From contig NW_019028980.1 of the NCBI RefSeq assembly GCF_002105155.1, positions 1,364,001 to 1,428,000 on the forward strand: a DNA stretch of 64,000 bases, in the 5' to 3' direction. Shown here in pieces: positions 10,689 to 23,147 of the stretch. The stretch is from Lobosporangium transversale. Taxonomy: Eukaryota > Mortierellomycota > Mortierellomycetes > Mortierellales > Mortierellaceae. The notes under the pieces were generated by a model. The model had not been told where the DNA came from. It searched no databases and saw only the letters and a program-made list of their open reading frames with translations. The number at the start of each line of letters is the position of its first letter. Position 1 is the first letter of the stretch. Position numbers and translations under genes: made by a program.

Positions 10689-12233
10689 TTAGCAGCATCC
10701 ACTACCGGCAGGCTTGTCCTGAGGAGTAGGCGTTATGCTGATTGAAGCGCCTCCAGCTTTTAATTCATCCTTGCCACCTTCCTTGGGCATATGATTTGTG
10801 ACCACCTTATAGATCTGGAGAGCATTACAAAAAATAAAGATCATCAGCTGCTACTACTTTTTTTTTATGAGCATGTGGAGAGAGATTGATGAGTGTGTAT
10901 TTCCTGTGTACTGAATTCTTTTCTTTTTTTTTGTCCCTACCTCAGTCAACAGTCTGGTAAAGGCCATATCAACGTTGGTGGCATCCAAAGCAGAAGTCTC
11001 AATGAACATAAGACCGTTCTCTTCTGCAAAATTCTTGGCCTCCTCTGTGTGGATGGAGCGCAAGTGTCTCAAATCAGACTTGTTACCGACCAACATGATG
11101 ATAATGTTTGAATCCGCATGCTCGCGAACTTCAGATAGCCACCTTGAGACAGATTCATAGGTGCCATGTTGAGTGATATCATACAATAACAAGGCACCAA
11201 CAGCACCTCGGTAGTAGGCTGAGGTGATAGCCCTATAACGTTCCTGTCCAGCTATTGACGATTACAATCCAAAAAGAGTACACAGACACGTTTGGTCAGC
11301 ATCTTAGTAGAGCTTTTTAAAAAGGCCTGAGCCAAGAGTCCAGTTAAGGTTATTTGCCCCTTACCAGTATCCCAAATCTGGGCCTAAAGTCATGAAGAAG
11401 GAAAAAAAGAAAAGCAAGTATGAGTATGGCTATAATGGCTACTGAAAAATGTCTCTTCCTCTTTTTTCTTTTCTAGAGTATCATTTCGTATGCAAGAGGC
11501 TATCAGAGACCACGGGACAAATAAAAAAAAAAAAAAAAAAAAAAAAATCTTAACCATGGCAGTGCAGAGAAAAGAGGGGGGTGTCTGGGACAGATATTTT
11601 TACCACCTGGCGCGACTTAGCAGCATAACTCCTGGTCCCTTCGTCTTACACATATGAAAGATAAAGTCTTTCTATCTCTTTGCCTGTCATGCCTGTCACC
11701 AATCTGTCTCCTGCAAGGTGAGGCTGTTGGGAGAATGAAGACAAGAGAAGGAAAAGGAGAGCGGGGGAGCGATAGGGAAAGAGGTACAAATAGCCTGTAG
11801 TTCATAATAGTGTCGAAAATTATTGCCGCTGCCAGGGTTCATCATCTGCCGAAATTTTGTTCATTCATAGTCCATCCATGAATGGTCATCATCTCGCGTT
11901 TTTGATGCAAATAGCAAATGAGCTCACCCCACTACCATTAACACCCGAGAGGAATAAATATTCATAGACGTTCACCCTCATTTACTAAAAGAGACAAGAG
12001 AGAACAAAGTGCCGAAGTGAGTTATAATGGTTGCTGTAGGTTGGTTTTACCTTGATCATCTTGCCATCTTCGACTTGAACAGTCCTAGCGCCAAAGTCAA
12101 CACCGATGGTGGACTTTGATTCAAGGTTGAAGTCACCACGAGTGAAGCGGCTGAGCAAGTTTGACTTGCCGACACCTGAGTCACCAATGAGGACGATCTT
12201 GAAGAGGAAGTCGTAAGCGTCGTTCTGGGCCAT
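10689..12233 (-). CDS. RAB11: Rab11/Ypt31-family small GTPase
   Basis: Membrane-traffic GTPase of the trans-Golgi/recycling-endosome step, anchored by two C-terminal geranylgeranyl cysteines. Exons complement(join(10689..10814,10941..11251,11365..11383,12051..12233)) give 212 residues, the normal Rab11 length. G motifs: GDSGVGKS (17-24), switch I threonine in STIGVDFG (Thr42), WDTAGQ (65-70), NKSD (about 124) and ETSAL. The Rab11-typical block [20 protein letters not shown] continues into [11 protein letters not shown], and the tail ends GSGCC. Exon 2 is only 19 nt and splits the WDTAGQ motif across introns. Switch I reads VDFGAR rather than the VEFATR usual in Rab11, which recalls Rab2/Rab4. 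The promoter region is shared with the divergent kinase gene upstream. Confidence 0.95.
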
Positions 12234-13423
12234 GACTTGAATACTGATTAAAAAAAAAAATAAAGGAAAGAAAATGGAGAAGAATGAGGAATGAGAAAGA
12301 GTAAGATGATTTGATAAAGCAAAAAAAAAAGCGTAAAATACTTTATGTCCCAGGGCCTCCATGTTTTGTAAATTGACAACGTGTCACACCATTTCACGTT
12401 TTTACACAAAGATCCCTCTCCACAAAGACAAGACATTTTCATCCAAAAGAAGAAAATGAAGAACAAAAGTAAGGCAAAGGAAAGCGAAGCAAAAAGTAAA
12501 GCAGGAAGTAAAGGTAATGTTTGAACAATGCTCTTTTACCATGAGCTCACGCGTTTGCGAGCTGTGTGTTATGTGCTGATTCGCGTAGTGTGTCAAAGAG
12601 GCTGCGCAAGCAAAGTGGAAGAGCAATTGAAGGGCAATGGATTCGTCCAGAACATGAATAGAAAACAGACTCTGTTTCCTCTACTGCACACAGATGAGCA
12701 GTAGCCTCGCTTTGGACATGTAAGGAGAGGAAGGTCAGTCATGCACACATCTAACACATGCGATGAGCATCGCTTTCGGTTGTTGGAATATGTAATTTAT
12801 CTTTATTATTCATTGAATATCCGTTTAGTCTCGTTGCTATGATTACATGCATACCACGACAAAAAGAGTCATCGGTTTCTTTTTTTCTTTTCTGACTAAA
12901 ATTCAATTACTTCAAGACTAAGATCCAAAAAGCCAAATGAAATCTCATTTCAAATACTTCATTGTTCATTCTTTTCATCTTTTCTCTCTATTCCTCTCTC
13001 TCTCTTCTCTCTTCCCCTCTCTTCCTCTCTCTTCTTCTCCCTTCTTCGCTCTTTCTCTCTCTTTCTTTCTCTTTCTCTTAATTTCTCTTTCGCTGTTTCA
13101 GTGTCTTGAACGAACTCGTTCCTTTACTTTATTAGTTGTGTCATAGTAATTACGCTATTGGAGCTTTCCCCACATTTTTTTTTTTTTGTTTTTGTTTTTT
13201 TTTTTGCCGTGCTTATTTTAATTCTCCTGTCTTTTGGCGGCACTTTTTTTCTTCTCCACCTTCTCTGTTTTTTTTTTTTTTTTTTTTCTTTCATCTCACA
13301 TTCTCTGACTCACTTTCCTCTTCCCGAACTTCTCCATTCTTTATTCTGACTCTCATTTCAACACTTTGCTTCACACATTTACATACAACACACTTACATA
13401 TACCTCTGACTTCCCCTTTCCAA
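12234..13423. promoter_or_regulatory. Divergent intergenic region between Rab11 and kinase genes
   Basis: About 1.2 kb separates the two start codons, so both promoters lie here. On the kinase side, 12970-13090 is almost pure C/T (runs of CTCTCT, CTTC), a polypyrimidine leader typical of fungal promoters, followed by T-tracts at 13168-13205 and 13269-13287. No TATA box stands out. Short frames that run through this region are composed of Phe/Leu/Ser from these tracts and are not genes. Confidence 0.45.
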
Positions 13424-14797
13424 ATGGCTTCCTCAAGCCCGCGTCATGTCTCGGAGCAAAAGTCGACTGCATGGTCAACTTCATTTGTCATCGATCCTTC
13501 AGACCGCTACCGACACCATTCCAAACTTGCACCGGGCCCAGCTCCTTTTCGTCCTCCTTCTCTTGGTGAAAGTGATCGTGAAACAGACGAGGATGCTCTT
13601 GTCCCATCCCTTCCCTCGAAACCTGCGTCGAAATCCTTCTGGGACGATGCCTTCGCCAGCAGCACCCCAACTCCTAAACCACCACCTCGTTTAGCTCCCA
13701 TGCCTAAATCTCCTCCTTCTGCTGCTACTGCTCGGTCTCCGCCTCCACCCTCCATTATCACTTCCCAACGCACCACAAGTACGCCTGTTACACCCATTCT
13801 CGCCCCTGGCGACTCCCTTGATATGTTAGGATCCAAATACAAATCCAGATACGCTTCAGCCCACAATGCTCACATTCGCTCGCTCTCGCACAGTCAGCAA
13901 CATTCCAGCAACCATGGTGGCAACATCTTCTCCGTCGCCCCAGAAATGTCTGCTTTTCCCAAAGCAGCAGGTGGCTCGCCCAGTCTAGCCTCGCTCTCGA
14001 CAATGGGCACTGAAGATAGTTTCAGAACTGATTCTACCCACTCTCATTTAGATCCGGTTGATATCGGCTCATCTATCGCAGTAACCCCGAGCTCAATTCT
14101 CTCCCACGCTTCACCTGTCGCTGTACGATCATTCTCTCACCACCACAACAACCACAGTCATGACCATAACCATAACCATAGTCATCATCATAACCATCAT
14201 CATGCACGCCATCCCCACATCCAAACACAGGCGCTGCCAGAGCTCCATCGCCATTACCCCAACCAGAATCCCTTCCTTACCCCTTCCAGTTCGCAGACTA
14301 ATTTGTTCTCAAACCTTCCTTCACCAATGGCGAGATCAAGTCTCTCGGTTGGTAATATCTTTCGCGACCCCCCTAATGCACCGTCTGCCTTATCAACTCA
14401 AAGTTGGGTCTCTACGCAGGCCGATGAGGATATGTCCGAGTCATCTGTATTGGACACCGGATCAGAAACTCTTACTTCAGTTGCTGCGCCCAACAGTGCA
14501 AGCTCAGCTATTTCGGCGCCATCAAGCCAACGAAAAATCTATCCGGGACTTAAAAACACCGTTGGTCCATATAAGCTACTTCATAGCATTGGCCAAGGAA
14601 GCTTTTCAGAAGTTAAGATGGCCGTTGACACCCGAACAGGTGACCACGTTGCAATCAAAGTGATGAGCAAGGCCATGATCCAGTCAAGCGACCGTTTGGG
14701 TATCAGTGTCCGAAGAGAATCTGACCTACTCAAGGTAAACAAGCAAACATATTCATTATAATCAAATCCCTTCGTCTTCATGTTATCACAAGTTCAT

Positions 14798-14828
<31 letters not shown>

Positions 14829-16830
14829 GCGCCAGAACAGCTTATTTTAGACCGTGTTCTCCCTCTCTTTGTTGTCATTAAGAGTCATCATCACCCTTGG
14901 TTTCTGTACACCACTTTCCTTGTGTCTCACCTTTTGGTTACATCAGATGTGAAGCCTCAGTCATCCAATGACTCGAGCTTACTTTTCCACGCCTTGCTCT
15001 CTTCGCCTCTGTTTGTGGATGTCTGTGTGTGGCTCTCCTTTTTAATACTCATTTGTTTGTGGTTGATAAATGGAATGCATTGTAGTCTATTCACCATCCC
15101 AACATAATCGGGTTCCGTGAAGTGGTCGAGACTTCACTCCAAACATGTATTGTCATGGATTATGCCTCAGGAGGAGAGCTGTTCGAGTATGTTGCAGATA
15201 AGCGTGCTAAGGCTTCTGAACAGGATATACAATATATTTTTGCACAGATTGTCGATGGTAAGGGCACAGGTCTAGAATACAACATGTATCTACTCACATC
15301 TTTAGTATCCTGCCCATGATTACTAACAATAATCCACGCTTCTGCCCACTCTGCAATAATTGACAATTAGCTGTGGATTACTTGCACCAAAATAATATTG
15401 TCCATAGGGATCTCAAGTTGGAAAGTAAGTCTTCAGAGAAATGAATTTTCTTGGCGGGCGTTAATTAATTGAGAATGGATACATAAAACAAAACAAAAAC
15501 TTCAGCGCCACAGTCTTGGACTCGACTCAACAAAACACAGACGCCGCTGTCTTCCAATCATCAGCCCTTGGCTCAGTTTTTCTCCGGCTACTTTTTTTAT
15601 TTTCCCTCTCCTTACACCTTGCTCATTTGGCCATTGGAGAAATAGACTGAGGCGACAACAATCATATGAGTGCATGCTCTATTTTCTGGCCTTTCTATTA
15701 GTTTGCGTTTATGAAAACAGGAGTACATTGCTATTCGAAATACTTGATGCATGGGAAAGTTGATAATGGGCACAAGAAATTGTAGTGACATGCATTTCTA
15801 AAAAGAAAGGATGAGGAAGGGGCTGGGAAAAAAAAATTGCACGAGGCTAAAAACTCTATCCAACCCCTCGACCATGTGGTTGACAATAAACCATATTCTC
15901 ACAGACGTGCGGAAAAAAAAAAAAAAAAAAAAAAAAAAAGCTTTCTTATTGTAAAAGAGTGCACGTGCTTCTTGGCGGTTTCCAAAGATGTGACTTGATG
16001 CCTGAAAGTTGTATCCTATGCGATTTTACTGACTCTTCCTTTTGTTGTGTTTTCCTTTCTCTATTATCGCATTGGTTATGATTTGTGCAGACGTGCTGTT
16101 GGAGCCACGAATGGATGCTCCTTTACGACCAACTGTCAAGCTAACAGATTTCGGACTTGCCAAAGTGATTGAGGCAGATACACCACTGTTAACGACCCGT
16201 TGTGGATCAGAGGACTATGCTGCTCCAGAGATCATTCTAGGACAACCCTATGACGGCCGAGAGGCTGACATTTGGTCCTTGGGCGTCATGCTCTATGCAC
16301 TCTTGGTCGGATTCCTGCCCTTCAACATGCGACCGGGAATGGGCCGCAAGAGTTTCTTGAGTATGATTGCTCACGCAGAGTTTGGATTCCCAGGCGAGAA
16401 GGTCTCGATCAAGCGAGCAAGTCTTTTCAATCTTCATCATAAGCGATCGTCTTCCACAACCAGCACCGCCTCTAATGCATCCTCGAGTGCCGCCACTACC
16501 CCAACCATTCCAACAGCTGCTACAGCTACAGCGATGAGTGCAGTAAACGGAAATGATCCGACATCTTCCGCAGCATCTGGAACATTACTGCCTGCAGCAA
16601 CGCTAGAGACCCTTTCTAAAGAAGCTCCAGCAGAAGAAGTGGTCAGTACTATGATTGTACCTAAAATGCGAGGTGTAAGTCCAGTATCAGATGAGGCCAA
16701 GGGATTAGTGAGATGGCTTCTTCAAACCGTAGGATCTAAACGACCCACCTCGCAGGAACTTCGCAATCATCCTTGGGTTGTTGCTGGAAGACTTCTTGTT
16801 ACCAACTCCTATACTTCTAATAAGGACTAG
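13424..16830 (+). CDS. CAMK-type serine/threonine protein kinase
   Basis: Exons join(13424..14734,15086..15257,15371..15424,16091..16830) give 758 residues. Residues 1 to about 380 are disordered and Ser/Pro/His-rich, with a His-Asn repeat near 245-265. The kinase domain starts about 383 (YKLLHSIGQGSFSEVK). All catalytic motifs are present: AIK lysine (about 411), HRDLKLEN (about 505), DFGLA (about 532), and GSEDYAAPEI with WSLGVMLYALLVG. The C-lobe is interrupted by a roughly 90-residue Ser/Thr/Ala-rich insert before the last helices (DEAKGLVRWLLQ ... NHPWVV). The GSEDYAAPEI and PYDGREADIWSLG pattern is typical of fungal CAMK-like kinases related to Kin/Prr groups; the exact orthologue is not clear. 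The start at 13424 was preferred over an in-frame upstream Met because the extension is T-tract leader. Intron 3 joins KLE to NVLL exactly. Confidence 0.9.
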
Positions 16831-17615
16831 GATTAGAAACCATTTGATTTTAATTATTGCCATTATTACCATTGCTACAACTTTTTTTTTTTTTTTATTT
16901 TTCTAGTCATCTACTTGTACTTACTATTATTTCTATATTTATTTATATATACTTTTTGTAACATTGTTTCGACATGGTTTTTTCATTTTTTATGTGTACT
17001 ATTTTGCTTTCTTTACCCTTTCACTTCAACCAGGGTTTCTTCTGTATATCATTTATATTTATATCACTACGCACTTTCATTGATTCATCTGAATCCACAA
17101 CTGCTCATCCTGTATCTTTTTTTTTTTTTTTTTTTTTTTTTTTCAATTGAAGTTACTGCAAGCAATAAACAAATAAAATAAAATAAAATAAACCTGTATA
17201 AACCATATAAAGTATATCTCAAGAGGAGAGGATAGAAGAGTGAAAGAATGGGATGAGGATGAGAATATGCTAATTGAAGCAGTTGAGAATGAATGAAGAG
17301 GCTAGTGGAAGAATAAGTTCTCAAAAGATAGGGTGCTTGTTTCAAACTAATATCAATAGAAGGGAAAGAAAAAAAAAAAGGGTCTAACAATCTATTTTAA
17401 CATTTTGTGTGCACCTGTGCTTGCTCCTCTTTTTTATTTTTTTTATTTTTTGAAAAGCGCGTTTCCTCCTTCATTTAGACTAGATATGTCTGTATTATAT
17501 TATATATATATCCATCTAAACTGGAGGAGCCTCTAGCCTATTATCATACCGTCATGATTGTCATGGTTCTTATGGATCTCACGAAAACGGTTCATGTCAA
17601 TTTACTGGGTTCTCA

Positions 17616-17651
<36 letters not shown>

Positions 17652-17949
17652 AAAGAAAAAAATGCTCCGTTCAATAACTAAAACCCAAATTCTCCCTCTA
17701 GTAATACAGCCGTAAATGACGATTAGTGGCGTATACCTGCTGCAATAGAGAACCTAGTAAAAGTTAATTCAATATGTAGAGTTTGTGTTTCATTGACTGG
17801 ATAGATTTTTTTTTTTTTTTCTACTTTGTCTCTTCTAGCCCAAAAGTAAAAAAATGTACAGTATATATAATATATTTTAATATACTAAAATATTACTTTT
17901 ATACATCAACTTTGGTCAACATTCATCATCAAGTCTTGGCTGTGATAAT

Positions 17950-18040
17950 TGTTGTTAGTTGCTAGTTGTTAATTGATAGTTGCTAGTTGTTAATTGATAG
18001 TTGCTTGTTGTTTGTTTGTTGTTTGTTGTTTGTTATTGTG
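17950..18040. repeat. Imperfect tandem repeat TTGCTAGTTGTTAATTGATAG
   Basis: Two adjacent copies of a 21-nt unit (TTGCTAGTTGTTAATTGATAG) are followed by a degenerate TTGTTTG run. Simple satellite, no coding. Confidence 0.75.
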
Positions 18041-18160
18041 AGCGGCACATGGGTATGTGTGTGTGTGTGTGAAGAGAGTTTCAGCCCATGCCTCAGAGTT
18101 GAATAGAGTGAGAAGAGTCTCTGACTCATAAAGTATTTCAGTCAAGGGAACAAATCCGTT

Positions 18161-18199
<39 letters not shown>

Positions 18200-21100
18200 T
18201 GTCTCCACACTTGCTTTCGGAGCATTTCTCGATCTGGAATGTTGGATTCCTTAATATATAATACTTGGGTCCCTTACGTGATCAAATACTCTACTCAATA
18301 GACATTCGAGACCGCGCTTTAGAATGATATAAATCGAATCATTCGTAACTCAGTCTGTCGAACTGTTATCCCTTGTCTGCGGTTAGTAGGCTCCTACCTT
18401 CAGGTGCACTGATTTCTCTGTTTAGGACCAAAATGAAGACTACGCTTTTCAAGTGAGGTCCTTCAAAGTGCATCCATTCCTCAAGTTGCTATGTTTTGAA
18501 GTATTAGCTTCAGAATGGGATCAATATATTATTGTTATATATATATATATATATAGGAGCCAATATACGAAGTACGTTTATCAGCAAAGTATATGAACGC
18601 AAAGCTGCTCCAAAGCATGGGGTACATATGATTGATGATAGATAGCCCTTATATTGTATTGCCTATATAAATACATACCTCGATCTTCAACAATGTCCAT
18701 TGCATTCCGCATTTTTTTCATTTTCATCAGATTCATTATCAGAGTCACTGTTGAAGTAAAGTTGATTGCAAAATGTGGGGGGGGGGGAACAATATCCTCT
18801 CTTAAAAAAAAAAAAAGAAAAAAAAAAAAAAAAGAATTAATCAAACTTTGTCTACAGCCAATAAGATCATTTCCCTGTGCAAAAGAAATCAGCCCAGGTA
18901 CATGTATATAATCAAGGAATTCAACCGGCGACAGAGCTACGCCCACGAATGTGGTAAATGAAAACATTAAACAACAACAACAGCGTCATTAGGTTGTTAC
19001 TGGGAAGAGATGAATGTGATCGGACAAAATCCATTGGCTCAAGAGAGCCAAATGTTTTTATTATGGGTGTACACGAATGTGTAATTTGTACAGAAATATG
19101 TAACATTGGATAAATAAATTTCATCTATGAAGAGACTGTTACATTAATATATAGAAATTACACACATGATGAAGAAGTATACTGTATGTGTATTTACTAT
19201 ATTTATTAATCATCATTTGTCCCGGCTCAATGTTAATATCATTTCGGATCCATCTTTTTGATGTTTCTCATGAGGAAAGGGAAAAGAAGAATAAGAAAAG
19301 GTATGGCGTAAGGTATGGCGCCATGTTCTGTATATAACTTTAATAGAAAAAAGAGTAGACTTGACGATATGTACATGTACATTCATACAAAGCGGTAGTA
19401 AGCCGTCCTGTTGACATCTACACAAACAAAATAAAAATGTTAAATGTGAGAATTCAAACATAATGTTATATATAATACATATAGATAATCAAGCTGGTTG
19501 AATTGAGAACTGCGCGTTAAAAACACACAAACGGATATATAATATATATATTTGTTAATTATACATTGTAGACTATATACTGACGCGCTTTACGTAGTTT
19601 ATTCTATTCAATAAAGTCAGGGACAATGCCTACTCAGCATTTGTCTTGTCATCCCATTTCTCTCTTTCTTTCTCTCTTTTTCTTGATCTTATTGTTGATC
19701 GGGTAAATTTTATCGATCACCCTATTGCTTTTTGCATTCATATCTCCTCTTTCTGTTATCTTTGCCGGGGGGTTTTTTTTTTGTTTTTTTTTTTTTTTTT
19801 TTTTTTTTTTTCGTTTTTCTTTTTGTTTTTCTTTTTCTCTCTTTCTTTCTCTCATTATATAAAAGCAATTGAAACTAAGGGAGACTACCATTTTGGTTTT
19901 GTCATACATTTCATTTTTGAAAAGAAAGTTGAGAAGTAAATAAAGTATATAACAAGACATTGACTTTACACTAGACTAACAACGTCGCGTCCAAAAAATA
20001 AAAAATAAAAAATAAAAAAATAAAAAAGTGTGCGTCATTCAACACTAAAACGACGAGGTTCCTCATCAACTCTTTGCTCTTTACAAAGGATACTTGCGCA
20101 ATTGGACAATATACACCAATCTTGCTGATTGTCTACACTTTGATTGTTTTAGAAATTTATCAGTGAATCGATTGACTAATCGAAATTGAAGTGCATGCAT
20201 GCATGCATGAAAAAAAAAAAAAAAAAAAAAAAAAGAGAGAGAGAAAAGGTTGTTACGATAGTAGAACCTAGTCCCCCTTGACTATAAGAAAAAAGCTTGA
20301 CGCGTTTCAAATACGGAGCCCTTGTCTCAATTCCATATACCTGAATTTAAATTTGAATGTGGGAAAAAAAAAAAAAGAAATCTCGCATAATCTTCGCGTA
20401 GTCTCCTGCATGCTCTTAAACAATATATAGTCAATCTAATCATTTATATACACACACTATCCATTATTGGCTTCCGTAAACTATGCATTTCATTTTTTTT
20501 TTTTTTTTTTTTTTTCATTCTTTATCTTTCGCGTTTCCTTTTTTTTTTTTTTTTTTTTTTTTTTGCTTTGCCAAAGATGATTGCATATATAATATATATA
20601 TAAATATTTTATGTATACGATACGTGAAGACGATTTTCTTGGGGTTACGTCTATAAGGAAGAAGGGTGGGAAAATGTTTACCAAATGAAGAAAGAAAAGG
20701 GTTTTTTTTTTTTTTTTTTTTTTTAGCCCATTAGCCTTGTTGCTCTTTTTCTCAGTATAAGGATATATATATCTATAGTTATAGTTTTTATAGCTCTTTA
20801 TAAATGTTTAAACAATGTAAACACATAGTTCTGTCAACATTTGACGACACTCTTTTCTTTCCTTACTTGTAAAAGAAGGAAAGATTTCGTTGTGCGGAGA
20901 ACAGCCGGCAAACTTTTTTTTTTTTTTTTTTTTTTTTTCATTTTCAAGTCCGCAGCGGAAGAGTTAATTGTGCTTGCCGAATTCGAATTTTTGCACGCAT
21001 TTTGGAAACGTAATTCTAAATCTTGTTCGCATTATTATATTCATACCCATTTATCTAACTACTGTATATATTTATCTAGCTCTCCGCACCTAATTAGTAA

Positions 21101-21246
21101 GTCCAAAACAAAAAAAAGATATAAAGTCGTGAATGAATCACAGAGAATGTCCTGTCCATTGTAAAAGTATGAGTATAAATATATCTACACTTCCATCTTT
21201 CGATCGATTGATAGATGGAGAGAGAGTGTGAGAGCGAGAGTGAGAG

Positions 21247-21287
21247 CGATTACAACAGTACGATTACAACAGTACGATTACAACAGC
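21247..21287. repeat. 14-bp tandem repeat CGATTACAACAGTA
   Basis: About 2.7 exact copies of CGATTACAACAGTA, preceded by a GAGAGTGAGAGCGA microsatellite. Confidence 0.8.
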
Positions 21288-21905
21288 AAAGATTCATGGG
21301 AAGCACAGTCTATATTGATTCTCCCGTAATCATACACTTGCAGTTTCCTAAATATGTATATATATATTTTATTATATATATTAAAATATAATTTCTTCTA
21401 TTCTATATATTTCTAATAACTTTTACGGATGTGCCTGAACTTGAAATCCTTTTTTTTTTTTTTTTTTACCCGATTGGCCCATTGACATCATTGTATCTAT
21501 ACAATGATGTGTTTACTTGCACAAAAAAAAAAAAAAACACACACACACACACACACACTGTACACATATACACACAAAAACAAAAGTAATCTAGCATGGT
21601 CATGACCATGGCCAAACAACTATATATTATATATATACATGTATAAATAACAGTTTTTTTTTTATGTCTCTTTCTTTTAGCAAATTCGGGTCGGGATAGA
21701 TTTAAAGATTTCACAACGAACTACAGTATTTTTATATAACATAGAAACAACAATGTTTTATATACTCGGCACGCATGGCGATAATAAAAAGAAAAAGAAG
21801 AAATGCCAAATCAATTAGTAGGAAAGGTATATAGAAACAGTAAACAGGGAAATGTGTATATCTATATATATATATATATATATTTAGGCATATAAAAAAT
21901 AGCTG

Positions 21906-21941
<36 letters not shown>

Positions 21942-22443
21942 TGGGAGGGGAATTTTTTGGTTGGACGAACGAATTTCTCAAGCGCAATGTTCAGATAATT
22001 CAGCCTCCGGAAGAGATGCCGAGAAATGGCCCAGGCTTGCTTGTCCTGGGAAAAATAATACATACACATGCACACATACACAATCGCACATCACATCACA
22101 TCCAAAGGAAGGAAATTGAGGGGGGAAGGGAAGGGAGAGTAAGGAGATATTGGGAATACATATTCATTCACATGTATACATGTATATATATATATACACA
22201 GATATAATATTTATTATATATATATACAAACGCGGTATAAAAGTCTCATCAGGACATTGATGGCATGCATGTTAATCCTTGCTCTAATGACCATTTTGCA
22301 TCCTTTACTTGCAGAAGAAGAAAAAAAAAAAAAAAAAAAAAAAAAAGAAAAAGGAGAAAAGAATGAAGAAGAAAACTACCAAAAGGGTTGTGGATGAATC
22401 TATAGATATAAAAGAGCGCGACACGAGTAACTTTGTATTTTTA

Positions 22444-22476
<33 letters not shown>

Positions 22477-22671
22477 CCACGGCCTCATCATCAGAAAAGG
22501 TGTAGCTAAAATTATAGTCCCATTTTACTTTTTGCTCTTCATTAGATAGAAATAGAGAACGATCCGTTTCATGTAATGGAAGGAACCTTAATGCAGCCTT
22601 AATGTAGCCTTAATATAGATCACTGACAGAAAGTTCCGTCAAGCGCTCAACGGAGAATATATATATATAAA

Positions 22672-22710
<39 letters not shown>

Positions 22711-23114
22711 GAGAAGAAGAAGAAGAGAGAAATGGATGATGGAAATAGGGTTTTCTAAAGGAGATTTCTTTTCCTTTCTGTGTATCAATAGACTGACCCG
22801 TTATAATATTTACCCAAAGTTAACTTCCATAGTCTAGACAAAAAAAAAAAAAAAAAAAAAAAAGTGAAGGGAAAAAAATAAAATGTGTACCTTGCAAGCA
22901 CTTACACAAATACACACTAACATACACACACACACACAAACTTCAATCGATTAAATGTGTCATTGTCAATGAATGTTGAGTGCCACATGTTGCTTGTGTT
23001 GCACTTGTGTCTAAAGACAAAAAAAAAAAAAAAATTGTCCGGCGGCGGCGTGGAACAAAGAAAAGTTTTTTCAATCTCGACAACACACAAAATGTAATCA
23101 TCCATATCTTGTGT

Positions 23115-23147
<33 letters not shown>

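Noticed and set aside
13136-13423. In-frame N-terminal extension of the kinase
   Set aside because: Poly-Phe from T-tracts in the leader; a better ATG lies at 13424 where normal composition begins.
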